Below are positions 1 through 7,912 of a DNA stretch of 64,000 nt, piece by piece; position 1 is the first letter of the stretch; every line of letters begins with the position of its first letter. Below the pieces are notes generated by a model. That model was not told the DNA's origin. It searched no databases and saw only the letters and a list, made by a program, of their open reading frames with translations. The position numbers and the translations under genes were made by a program. Origin of the DNA: an uncultured Christensenella sp. (GTDB lineage: Bacteria > Bacillota > Clostridia > Christensenellales > Borkfalkiaceae). The stretch spans positions 1-64,000 of the forward strand of contig CAJUGI010000002.1 of assembly GCA_910586065.1 (NCBI GenBank), read 5' to 3'.

Positions 1-1
1 T

Positions 2-694
2 TCCGTTACACCCATAATGGAAAAACTTGCGGCGGAATACGAAAAGACGCACGATATCCGTATAAAAATCAATGAGTCCGATTCGAGCACGGGCATTAAA
101 GACGTACAAAACGGATTAAACGATTTCGGTATGGCTTCAAGAGATTTGACCGAAAAAGATACGGGCGTAAAAGGTTATACGCTCTGCATGGACGGAATCG
201 CGCTTATCGTCAATAAGAGTTGCGATATAACGGACGTAAGCAAAGCGGACGTAAAAGCTCTTTACGAAAACGGCACGTCAATCCCCAACTCTTCCATTAC
301 CGCGGCAATCGGAAGGGAAGCTGGAAGCGGCACGCGCAAGGCGTTCGACGACCTTATGAAAATAGAAAAATATTTGTCGGGAACGAGCGATAAAGTCGTA
401 TCAGAAATCACTTCGACGGGCGGCGTAAAGACAACCATTGCAACCGCGACGAACAGTATAGGTTATATTTCCTACGGAAGTCTGGACGATACGGTTAAAG
501 CGGTAAGTTTAGACGGTGTTGCTTGCACGGTGGAAAACATTATGAATAACACTTATGCTCTGCAACGTCCTTTCGTAATCGTACGCAAAGAAAACGGAAC
601 GCTGTCGGCGGCGGCACAAGGCTTTTACGATTATATTATGAGTGCGGAAGCTCAAACGGTTATAACGGGCGCGGGTTATATTTCGGTAAAGTGA
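2..694 (+). CDS. pstS: Phosphate ABC transporter substrate-binding protein PstS (5'-truncated by window edge)
   Basis: Extracytoplasmic phosphate-binding lipoprotein that delivers phosphate to the Pst permease. The reading frame is open from base 2, before the first ATG at 17, and opens with SVTPIMEKLAAEY, which matches the phosphate-contacting loop that usually follows GST in PstS. So the signal peptide and N-terminus lie outside the window. Later family landmarks are the NDFGMASRDL region, GREAGSGTRKAF (second phosphate-contacting segment) and a C-terminal AQGFYDYIMS helix. The stop is one base before the permease gene, so it is the first visible gene of a pst operon. Identity is strong; the true start cannot be seen. 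Confidence 0.93.
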   Translation, partial: SVTPIMEKLAAEYEKTHDIRIKINESDSSTGIKDVQNGLNDFGMASRDLTEKDTGVKGYTLCMDGIALIVNKSCDITDVSKADVKALYENGTSIPNSSITAAIGREAGSGTRKAFDDLMKIEKYLSGTSDKVVSEITSTGGVKTTIATATNSIGYISYGSLDDTVKAVSLDGVACTVENIMNNTYALQRPFVIVRKENGTLSAAAQGFYDYIMSAEAQTVITGAGYISVK

Positions 695-695
695 T

Positions 696-2477
696 ATGAC
701 TACGCTTACAAAGATTAAAACGGCAAAGTTTTTTTCAAAGGAAAATATCGCAAAGGCAATATTTATAGCCCTTGCGGCATTTTCCATTCTTGCCGTGTTT
801 ACGATTATCGGTTATTTGCTTTATGCAAGCATACCCGCTTTTCGTGATATAGGTTTTTTCAAGTTTATTTTTGGCTCTGAATGGTCGGCAAAATCGGAAA
901 CTTTCGGAATATGGCGAATGATTGTCGGCACGTTCTTTCTTACCGTATGCGCCGTACTGCTCGGCGGTACGCTTGCTGTATTTACGGCGATTTGGCTTGT
1001 ATTTTATTGCCCTAAACGACTGAAAAAGATATATACGCAGATAGTAAATTTGCTTGCGGGTATTCCGTCTATCGTGTACGGTCTGTTCGGGTATAAATTT
1101 TTAATGCCGCTACTCGTCGATATATTCCACCCGAATAATGCGGGTTTCGGACTTTTGGCGTGTACGCTTATTCTCTCGGTTATGATATTACCGACAATAA
1201 CTTCCATAACCAAAAACAGTTTGGAAGCAGTACCCATGCACTACTACGAAGGCGCGCTTGCGCTCGGCTGTTCAAGAAATCAAGCGGTATGGAAAGTTTT
1301 GCTGCCCGCCGCAAAGAGCGGAATTATATCGGCAATCATACTCGGCATAGGTCGGGCAATCGGCGAAACAATGGCTGTTCAGATGATAGTGGGTAACGGT
1401 TCGGGTTATCCGTTCGGTGCGTTCGTGCCGTTTACCACGCTCACAAGCAATATCGTACAGAATTGGGGTTATGCAACGCCGTCCGAACAGTCTGCGCTTA
1501 TTGCCGACGGGTTCGTATTGCTTATCTTTATACTCATACTTAATCTTTGCCTTATGGCTGTAAAAAAGGACAGCAAGGGCGGCAATAAATTCTTCTCTCG
1601 TAGATTGAGAGAAAGCGCTCAGAAAGATACGTTAAAAAGCTATCGTCGCACGGGTAGCGCTTGCGATGCGCTATGGATAGTTTCTTGGGTTATTTCTTTG
1701 CTGGTTGCGTTCGTTCTCGCATTTATCGTTATATTCGTTTTCGTAAAAGGCTTTCCGCATTTGAGTATTGATTTTATGTTCGGGGAAAGCGGTAACGCAC
1801 ACACGACGCTTGCGCCCGCTTTTGTATCAACTACAATGCTTATAGGTCTTGCGCTGTTGCTTGCTTTGCCGCTCGGTGTAGGCGCGGCAATCTTTTTGAA
1901 CGAGTATGCAAAGAAAGGAAGCATTTTCGTTAAAGTGATACGCCTGTTCGTCGATACGCTTGCCGGCATTCCGTCGATAATATTCGGGCTGTTCGGAATG
2001 GTATTCTTTGTAATCGGTATGAATATGGGCTATTCTCTATGGGCGGGCTGTATTACTTTGGCTCTTATCATTTTGCCGACGATTATACGCAGCACCGAAC
2101 AAAGTTTATCGGAAGTGCCCGACAGTATGCGTGAAGCAAGTTACGCTCTCGGCGCGGGAAAACTGCGGACGATTTTCGTCGTCGTTCTGCCGCAGGCAAT
2201 TACGGGAATTATAACGTCGATTATTCTTTCAATCGGAAGAATTGTAAACGAAAGCGCGGCTCTCATATTTACGGTGGGCTCGGCATCTACTTTTATTCCG
2301 CAAGGTTACGGTGATAGCGCGGCAAGTTTCGCCGTTCTCGTATGGAAGTTTATGAGTAACGGCTTGCAAGTAAACGAAGCCTACGCTACGGCAAGCATAT
2401 TGCTTATATTCGTCATCATACTTAACTTACTCGTTTCACTTGTGGAATGGTTATTTAATCGGAGAAAAAAGATATGA
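696..2477 (+). CDS. Fused PstC-PstA phosphate permease
   Basis: Membrane channel of the phosphate ABC importer, 593 aa. It carries two complete permease domains in one chain: a PstC-like half (about 1-290) and a PstA-like half (about 330-593). Each has its own EAA-type ATPase-contact loop: EGALALGCSRNQAVWKVLLP near 185 and EASYALGAGKLRTIFVVVLP near 480. Each half also has its own GIPSI(V/I)(Y/F)GLFG segment. A basic linker (about 290-325) joins them. PstC and PstA are normally separate proteins, so this is a fusion; no stop or frameshift interrupts it. It starts one base after pstS and overlaps pstB by 4 bp (ATGA), implying translational coupling. The fusion would enforce 1:1 stoichiometry. 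Confidence 0.93.
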   Translation: MTTLTKIKTAKFFSKENIAKAIFIALAAFSILAVFTIIGYLLYASIPAFRDIGFFKFIFGSEWSAKSETFGIWRMIVGTFFLTVCAVLLGGTLAVFTAIWLVFYCPKRLKKIYTQIVNLLAGIPSIVYGLFGYKFLMPLLVDIFHPNNAGFGLLACTLILSVMILPTITSITKNSLEAVPMHYYEGALALGCSRNQAVWKVLLPAAKSGIISAIILGIGRAIGETMAVQMIVGNGSGYPFGAFVPFTTLTSNIVQNWGYATPSEQSALIADGFVLLIFILILNLCLMAVKKDSKGGNKFFSRRLRESAQKDTLKSYRRTGSACDALWIVSWVISLLVAFVLAFIVIFVFVKGFPHLSIDFMFGESGNAHTTLAPAFVSTTMLIGLALLLALPLGVGAAIFLNEYAKKGSIFVKVIRLFVDTLAGIPSIIFGLFGMVFFVIGMNMGYSLWAGCITLALIILPTIIRSTEQSLSEVPDSMREASYALGAGKLRTIFVVVLPQAITGIITSIILSIGRIVNESAALIFTVGSASTFIPQGYGDSAASFAVLVWKFMSNGLQVNEAYATASILLIFVIILNLLVSLVEWLFNRRKKI

Positions 2478-3265
2478 AAAAACATATTATAGAGCAATTT
2501 GATTTGAGCGGCGATATTGCCGTTTCGGTCAAGGAAATGAATTTATACTACGGCTCGTTTCACGCGTTAAAAAGCATTTATATGGATTTTCCGAAAAATA
2601 AACTCACTGCTTTAATCGGTCCGAGCGGTTGCGGCAAATCCACGCTCATAAAATCGCTTAATAGAATGAACGATTTAATCGAAGGCTGTAAAATCACGGG
2701 CGAAATCAAGGTCGGCGATACGGATATTTATTCCCGCAAGACCGATTTATCCCGTCTTCGCAAAAACGTGGGTATGGTGTTTCAGCGTCCAAATCCGCTT
2801 GCTATGAGTGTTTACGATAATATCGCATACGGTCCGCGCACGTTCGGAATACGCTCTAAAAGCGAATTGGACGGGATAGTCGAAAGCTCGCTCAAAGGCG
2901 CGGCTATGTGGGACGAAGTAAAAGACAGATTAAATAAATCCGCGCTCGGTCTTTCGGGCGGTCAACAGCAAAGGCTCTGTATTGCCCGTGCGCTGTCCGT
3001 TGAACCGCAAATTCTTTTAATGGACGAGCCGACGAGTGCGCTCGATCCCATATCGACGGGTAAAATCGAAGAATTATGTATGGAACTCAAAAAGAATATG
3101 ACTATTATTATGGTAACGCACAATATGCAGCAGGCGTTCAGAATAGCCGACTATACGGCGTACTTCCTTTTGGGCGAAATGATTGAAATGGACGAAACCA
3201 AAAAGTTGTTTGCTCATCCGCAGAACAAAAAAACAGACGATTATATAAACGGCAGATTTGGTTGA
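2474..3265 (+). CDS. pstB: Phosphate ABC transporter ATP-binding protein PstB
   Basis: Cytoplasmic ATPase that powers phosphate import, 263 aa, typical length for PstB. Walker A GPSGCGKST is at about 49-57, followed by the PstB-specific LNRMNDL. The Q-loop region reads MVFQRPNPLAMSVYDN, the ABC signature is LSGGQQQR, Walker B is LLMDEPTSALDP, and the switch histidine is in VTHNMQQA. The ATG overlaps the end of the permease gene by 4 bp. In many bacteria phoU follows pstB; here an 83-bp gap and a two-component system follow instead, and no phoU is seen in the window. Confidence 0.97.
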   Translation: MKKHIIEQFDLSGDIAVSVKEMNLYYGSFHALKSIYMDFPKNKLTALIGPSGCGKSTLIKSLNRMNDLIEGCKITGEIKVGDTDIYSRKTDLSRLRKNVGMVFQRPNPLAMSVYDNIAYGPRTFGIRSKSELDGIVESSLKGAAMWDEVKDRLNKSALGLSGGQQQRLCIARALSVEPQILLMDEPTSALDPISTGKIEELCMELKKNMTIIMVTHNMQQAFRIADYTAYFLLGEMIEMDETKKLFAHPQNKKTDDYINGRFG

Positions 3266-3331
3266 TATTACAATTTTATTACAAGCGGCATATTCTCAAC
3301 ACTTTATTTATCAAACAAAAAATGATATAAT
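3266..3331 (+). promoter_or_regulatory. Candidate PhoP box and promoter ahead of the two-component genes
   Basis: Two TATTACA heptamers (3266-3272 and 3277-3283) repeat with an 11-bp period, the spacing typical of Pho-family response-regulator direct repeats. A TATAAT -10 lies at 3326-3331 with no good -35, as expected for an activated promoter. The gene starts at 3349 behind AAGGTGA. Autoregulation by the encoded regulator is inference. Confidence 0.5.
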
Positions 3332-3348
3332 TAAAGCAAGGTGATATT

Positions 3349-3990
3349 ATGAAAGGTACGGTTTTTATTTTAGAAGACGATACAAGCATTTGCGGACTAA
3401 TCAAGGTCGCATTAGAGATGAACGGCTTGGATTTCAAGGCGTTTTCAACCTTGAAATCTTTTACCGCCGCACTTTTGGGCGAACAGCCGGATGTTGCATT
3501 GCTTGATATAATGTTACCCGACGGAAGCGGTTTAGACGCTCTGCGTTTTATCAAAGAGAAATTTCCTGCCGTAAGCTGTATTATGCTCTCCGCACTATCA
3601 AAGGAAGAAGATAAGGTAAACGGTTTGAATATGGGCGCGGACGATTATATAGCAAAGCCCTTTTCCGTATTGGAACTTACGGCAAGAGTAAACGCAAGAT
3701 TGCGCGGAAAACAGCGACAAAGCGTTTTGTCGGTTGGTAATGTTACGCTGAACTCTGAAACTTTCGTCTGCGAAATCGACGGCAAAGAAGTATCGCTCAA
3801 TCATAAGGAATTTGAACTATTACATTATTTTATGGAAAATCACGGAAAAGTTTTATCCCGTGAAAAACTTTTATGCGAAGTTTGGGGTTACGACGTAGGC
3901 GAAACGCGAACGCTCGACAATCACGTTGCCCGTCTTCGCAAGCTCGGCGTAAAGATTGAAACGATATTCGGTGTGGGGTACAAATTATGA
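3349..3990 (+). CDS. phoP: OmpR/PhoB-family response regulator (PhoP-like)
   Basis: DNA-binding response regulator, 213 aa. The receiver domain (1-115) has the acidic pair EDD at 9-11, the phospho-acceptor Asp at about 53 in LLDIMLPDGSG, and the conserved lysine in IAKPF. A winged-helix output domain (about 125-213) contains LNHKEFELLHYFMENHGKVLSREKL, written here in shortened form as the OmpR-type recognition region from about 146. Its position directly after the pst genes and before a histidine kinase suggests control of phosphate starvation genes, the usual role of PhoP/PhoB; the target assignment is inferred from context. It overlaps the kinase gene by 4 bp. Confidence 0.88.
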   Translation: MKGTVFILEDDTSICGLIKVALEMNGLDFKAFSTLKSFTAALLGEQPDVALLDIMLPDGSGLDALRFIKEKFPAVSCIMLSALSKEEDKVNGLNMGADDYIAKPFSVLELTARVNARLRGKQRQSVLSVGNVTLNSETFVCEIDGKEVSLNHKEFELLHYFMENHGKVLSREKLLCEVWGYDVGETRTLDNHVARLRKLGVKIETIFGVGYKL

Positions 3991-5336
3991 AATGGCGCAT
4001 TTGGATTTTATCGCTCGGAATTACGTTTGCCTGTCTTTTTGTCTTTTCTTTTGCGGCAACGCAGGTTTATTATAAATCGTCCGTAGATAACAGCAAAGAA
4101 TATTTGCGCGTTTATATGAACGGCTTTGACGATAGCTTAACTTTGGAAGATTTGAACGAACAAAGTGCCGCCGCCTTTTCGGAAAAATTGAACGGCGCAA
4201 GGGTTACGTTTATGGACGCGCAGGGTAACGTACTTGCCGACAGTATTGCCGAAGACGGTTTGGAAAACCATTCAGACAGATCGGAAATAAAAGACGCCAT
4301 TTTCGACGGAGAAGGCTTTGCCGTGCGCGGCAGTTCTACGCTCGGTAAAAATATGGTGTACTTTTGCAAAAACTTCGACGGACAATATTTGGTGCGGATT
4401 GCTATATTCACCGATACTGATTGGAGTATTTTTGCAAAATCATTGCCTATTCTCCTATATTTCTTCATCTTGTGTATAGTATTGTGCGCCGTTATAGCCT
4501 TTGTATCAACGCACTTTATCTTAACGCCCGTAAAAAAACTTGCAAGCGACGCCGCAAACAATCCGCAGGTTACAAGCAAATATTCCGAACTCAAACCCGT
4601 AGCCGATATTCTCAACGAGCGCAATCGCAACATTCAAAGGCAAATGAGCGAGATACAAGCGGAAAAAGAGCTTGTGGAAAAAGCGCGTGTTTCAAAGGAC
4701 GAATTTATTTCTAACGTAACGCACGAGATGAATACGCCGCTTACGTCGATTCACGGCTACGCCGAATTGTTACAGGCGGGCGGTATGACCGAAAGCCAAA
4801 CAAAAACGGCGTATAAAACAATACTAACGCAGAGCGAACGCCTTACAAATTTGATTGCTTGTATCATCAATTACAGCGAAATCGACAATGACGATTTACC
4901 CCCTTACGAAGTGGACTTTTCCGCGCTTGCAAAAGAAACGATTGCCGCATTGAAACCCGAAGCGGACAAAAGGAATATTACGATAACGGAAAAAATAGAC
5001 GATAACGTAATCGTAATGAGCAGACACGAACGATTAAGCGAAATCTTCGGAAATCTCGTGCGAAACGCCATTAAATACAATAAGGACGGCGGCAGTATTA
5101 CGGTTACGCTCAACTATCAAGGGCTGACTGTTGAAGATACGGGAATAGGCATTGCGGAAGAAAATATGAGCAAGGTATTTTCTCGCTTTTTCACGGTTGA
5201 CAGGTCGCACAACGGCAAAAACGGCGGCTTTGGTTTGGGACTTGCCGTTGCCAAAAAGATATGCCAAAAGTCGGGATGGAAAATAAGCGTCGAAAGCACG
5301 CTTGGCGAGGGCAGTAAGTTTACCGTTGAATTTTAG
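3987..5336 (+). CDS. phoR: Sensor histidine kinase, PhoR-like
   Basis: Membrane histidine kinase, 449 aa. One transmembrane helix is near residues 6-26, then an extracytoplasmic sensor domain of about 125 aa, a second helix near 152-175, a HAMP-like linker, and a DHp domain with the phospho-accepting His247 in FISNVTHEMNTPLTSIHGY. A HATPase domain carries the N-box LVRNAIKYNKDGG, DTGIGI (G1) and GFGLGLA (G2). The start overlaps the response-regulator stop (ATGA), so the two are co-translated. Phosphate linkage is inferred from the pst neighbours. A CGCCC/GGGCG hairpin with a T-run follows at about 5421-5463 and may terminate the operon. Confidence 0.88.
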   Translation: MKWRIWILSLGITFACLFVFSFAATQVYYKSSVDNSKEYLRVYMNGFDDSLTLEDLNEQSAAAFSEKLNGARVTFMDAQGNVLADSIAEDGLENHSDRSEIKDAIFDGEGFAVRGSSTLGKNMVYFCKNFDGQYLVRIAIFTDTDWSIFAKSLPILLYFFILCIVLCAVIAFVSTHFILTPVKKLASDAANNPQVTSKYSELKPVADILNERNRNIQRQMSEIQAEKELVEKARVSKDEFISNVTHEMNTPLTSIHGYAELLQAGGMTESQTKTAYKTILTQSERLTNLIACIINYSEIDNDDLPPYEVDFSALAKETIAALKPEADKRNITITEKIDDNVIVMSRHERLSEIFGNLVRNAIKYNKDGGSITVTLNYQGLTVEDTGIGIAEENMSKVFSRFFTVDRSHNGKNGGFGLGLAVAKKICQKSGWKISVESTLGEGSKFTVEF

Positions 5337-5893
5337 AAAGTCGCTTTTCGACAAAACTTTCCAAAAATCGCAAACATTTGTTTTGAAAATCTATTGACTT
5401 TATACTGTCATAGTAGTATAGCCGCCCGTGCCTTAGCTTACGGAAAGGGCGTAAGTTTTTTAGTTGTACGCTTTTAGGGTTCCCGAAAAGTATCGAAGAA
5501 CTTTTTGGGAAGAGGAACGGCAACGGCGCAAAGTTGCCTCCGCTTTTAAGCGTGTGGCATAGAGCGCAAGTTTGCCGCGTCGTACCGAAGCTTCGCTTAC
5601 GACGTAAGCCGTGATAGACTTTTATGAGTGTACGATTTTTTCGGAAAACGGCACTAAAATCAATTCTCTAACTTAATAGAATGGCTAACCACCATAGAGC
5701 AATTAGATGTTGCTAAACACGGTTAGAAGTCGGTGATACAAGAAGTTATCAGCGGCTTTTTTCGCGTCTTTTTTACGGTATCTCTCCGCTCTTTCTTGCG
5801 TGGACGAAGATATTAATTGTTCTCAAACGGAGGTAAACGCAATGACAATAAGACCGCCTTAATCGGCAAGCAACGGCAATCATACAGGACGAT
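5337..5893. other. Non-coding, decayed intergenic region
   Basis: No intact gene is visible. A TTGACT-N17-TATAGC promoter-like element (about 5395-5423) is followed by a GC hairpin with T-run (about 5421-5463). Around 5570-5615 the minus strand contains a stretch ending in CTTCGGTACGACGCG, which resembles the intergenic repeats at 16260 and 39630. Short disrupted reading frames near 5850-5893 run into the recombinase fragment downstream, suggesting remains of its upstream part. Confidence 0.5.
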
Positions 5894-6223
5894 TTGAAGC
5901 GTACAATTCACTTTGCCAAGAACCACAGCGATACATACGAATCGGAACAAGCCACGCTGAAAGAGCGGGTTAAGACTTTGAAAGCTGAAATAGAGAAAGG
6001 CAAAGCGCAAGACGATAAAATTCTCGACTTTATGCTACTCATCTACAAGTACAGCAATTTTGAAGAACTCACGCCCGAAATTCTGCGTTCGTTCATTGAC
6101 AAGGTAATCGTCCACGAGAAAACGAAAATAAACGGACATTACAGACAGACCGTTGAAATAGTCTATAATTTCGTGGGCACAATCGAGCCGCAGTTCTTCG
6201 ACGATGACGAAACCTACAACTGA
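5894..6223 (+). pseudogene. C-terminal remnant of a large serine recombinase (DUF4368-type)
   Basis: The 109-residue open frame has no plausible start (TTG at 5894, no ribosome site) and frames upstream are broken by stops. The sequence matches the C-terminus of Tn4451/TnpX-type serine recombinases: a coiled-coil region containing SEQATLKERVKTLKAEIEK, then EELTPEILRSFIDKVIVHEK and a terminal QTVEIVYNFVGTIE. The catalytic serine domain and the zinc-ribbon region are missing. It is therefore a relic of a mobile element. The sequence right after it (6250-6330) is shared with one end of cassettes A and B. Confidence 0.82.
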
Positions 6224-6249
6224 CACAAGCAACTAAACCAAGACAAGAG

Positions 6250-6330
6250 AAAAGGCGTGGCTTCACGCCACGCCTAATTCTCGTTCGCCTACGGCTTACC
6301 TAATATTCCCTATGGGAATTACGGTAAGGT
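6250..6330. repeat. Cassette-family end next to the recombinase relic
   Basis: Contains a hairpin AGGCGTGG...CCACGCCT (6253-6275) and then TTCCCTATGGGAATTACGGTA. Read on the minus strand this is GTAATTCCCATAGGGAA, about 25 bases, then a GGC...GCC hairpin followed by TTTT. The same order and partly the same sequence occur at 9781-9857 and 50032-50105. No matching opposite end was found upstream, so the unit is incomplete. Confidence 0.7.
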
Positions 6331-6389
6331 GGAAGCCCTTTTATTTTGTAAACGCGCATGGTTAAAAACCTTCAGCCGTTTCCGTAAAT

Positions 6390-6932
6390 TCAAATTTTAA
6401 CCTCTTTAAAAACCTTTCCGTCCAATGTTTTAAAATAAAAAGTTCCGCAATCGAAAAGGATATACCCGTGCGCGCTGTTCTCTTTCGGCAAAGAAACCGA
6501 ACCGGGGTTGAGGTGCAGATATTTTCCACCGTCTGTCGTAACGCTTTCGCAGAGCGGCACGTGCGTGTGTCCGGTAATATAAACGTCCTTTTCGCCGAGA
6601 GGCGGAACTTCCCTGTGCCCGTGCGAAAGGTAAATATTCACGCCGTCCGCGTAAACCGCGGCGTAATCCGGACTTATCGCAAAAGGCAAAACCATCTGGT
6701 CCACCTCGCTGTCGCAGTTCCCGCGCACGCACAAAATCTTTCGTTTAACCGCGCTCAGGGCTTCGGCAACCTTGGCGGGGGCGTAATCTTCCGGCAAAGG
6801 GTTTCGCGGTCCGTGATATAAAATATCTCCGAGCAAAAGCAGCTTGTCCGCACCCTCGCGCTCAAAGGCCTTCAAAAGCTCCGTGCAGTATTTAAAAGAA
6901 CCGTGAATATCGCTTGCAATCACAAATTTCAT
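6390..6932 (-). CDS. yfcE: YfcE/MJ0936-family metallophosphodiesterase
   Basis: Cytoplasmic calcineurin-like phosphodiesterase, 180 aa, the usual length for YfcE. All metal-binding motifs are present in order: DIHG at 8-11, GD at about 35 in LLLLGDILYHGPRN, GNCD near 92, SHGH near 125 and TGHTHVP near 140. Family members hydrolyse phosphodiester test substrates; the physiological substrate is not known. Its ATG overlaps the stop of the upstream HAD phosphatase gene by 4 bp, so both are made from one transcript. Confidence 0.92.
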   Translation of the reverse strand: MKFVIASDIHGSFKYCTELLKAFEREGADKLLLLGDILYHGPRNPLPEDYAPAKVAEALSAVKRKILCVRGNCDSEVDQMVLPFAISPDYAAVYADGVNIYLSHGHREVPPLGEKDVYITGHTHVPLCESVTTDGGKYLHLNPGSVSLPKENSAHGYILFDCGTFYFKTLDGKVFKEVKI

Positions 6933-7717
6933 AAAAGCTCCTCCAATTTTTTAATAACTCCAAAATCCGCGTTCGAAGGAACAACGTATTTAAATCTTTC
7001 TTTAAGTGTCGAAAACGCATTCGCCACAACGTAAGGGTTTCCGCAAACTTCCAGCATTTCAAAATCGTTCATATGGTCGCCGAACGCCATACATTCACCG
7101 CGTTCAACGCCAAGTTTTTTCATAAGTTCGCAAAGCGCGTTCCCCTTGTTCGCAAACGGAGTGGAAACGTCCAGCCAGTCGAATCCCGAAGCCATAACGC
7201 GCAGTTCGGCAAGCTTTGGCGCAAGCAGCGGCGCGCCGTGGTTTGCGCTGGGCGGAACTTCATCCCATACCGAAATTTTAATAACGGAAACGCGTTGCGC
7301 AATTTCATCAAGCCGCTCAACCTGCCTGCAGGATGAATACGACTTTTCAACCACGCTGATAAACGCGGGATTATCGCTTTCGTAATACGCGCAGTCCGCG
7401 CAGGACAAAACGGGATAAAGCCCGTTTATTTTCTTAATTTCGCCAAGCGTTTTAACCGTGTCCGCCGCGGATGTCGGTTCTGAATAAATTATCCCGTCGC
7501 CGTGCCACACCAAACCGCCGTTCTCTGCAATAATCGCAATTTTATCCAGAACCGGAGCAAATAATTTTTTAAGGTTGGGTAACTGCCGTCCGCTTGCAGG
7601 CGCAAAAATTATTCCCTTATCAAACAGTTTTTCAATCAGCGGAAAAAGGTTTTCCGGCAAAACTTTGCTAGGCGGCAAAAGAGTTCCGTCCAAATCCGAC
7701 GCCACAAGTTTAATCAT
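6929..7717 (-). CDS. Cof-type HAD-superfamily hydrolase
   Basis: Predicted sugar- or nucleotide-phosphate phosphatase, 262 aa. HAD motif I is DLDGTLLP at about 8-15, motif II lies in FAPASGRQ, the C2B cap is in the middle, and motif III/IV reads ECMAFGDHMNDFEML near 215-230. The protein is slightly shorter than most Cof members. Start choice: the ATG lies 6 bases after a TAAAAT -10 element and there is no ribosome binding site, so the message is probably leaderless. It is followed by yfcE with a 4-bp overlap. Confidence 0.9.
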   Translation of the reverse strand: MIKLVASDLDGTLLPPSKVLPENLFPLIEKLFDKGIIFAPASGRQLPNLKKLFAPVLDKIAIIAENGGLVWHGDGIIYSEPTSAADTVKTLGEIKKINGLYPVLSCADCAYYESDNPAFISVVEKSYSSCRQVERLDEIAQRVSVIKISVWDEVPPSANHGAPLLAPKLAELRVMASGFDWLDVSTPFANKGNALCELMKKLGVERGECMAFGDHMNDFEMLEVCGNPYVVANAFSTLKERFKYVVPSNADFGVIKKLEELL

Positions 7718-7753
7718 AAAAAAATTTTACCACAGTCCGCCTTTTTTTGTCAA
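7718..7753 (-). promoter_or_regulatory. Promoter of the HAD/yfcE pair, leaderless type
   Basis: On the minus strand TTGACA (7748-7753), an 18-bp spacer and TAAAAT (7724-7729) precede the ATG at 7717 by only 6 bases. The predicted transcription start therefore coincides with the start codon. The intervening bases are all T, with no Shine-Dalgarno. Confidence 0.7.
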
Positions 7754-7827
7754 TCCGTTCCGCCCGCCCGCCGTCTTTGTGCACTGCCGCCCAAACCTTA
7801 CAAATCTTTTGCGCCGGTTTCAATCCT

Positions 7828-7856
7828 TTGACATATTTATTTTACAGTGTTATATT
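7828..7856 (+). promoter_or_regulatory. Promoter of the lipoprotein gene
   Basis: TTGACA (7828-7833), a 17-bp spacer and TATATT (7851-7856), about 55 bases ahead of the ATG at 7913, which has an AAAGGAG ribosome site. Confidence 0.75.
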
Positions 7857-7912
7857 ATATACAGAACAAATAAACGGGTACGCCGCAAAAGCGTGCTCCA
7901 AAAGGAGAAAAG

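Noticed and set aside
6430..6821. Long antisense frames over yfcE
   Set aside because: Frames in both alternative registers are composition shadows of yfcE, which has all metal-binding motifs.
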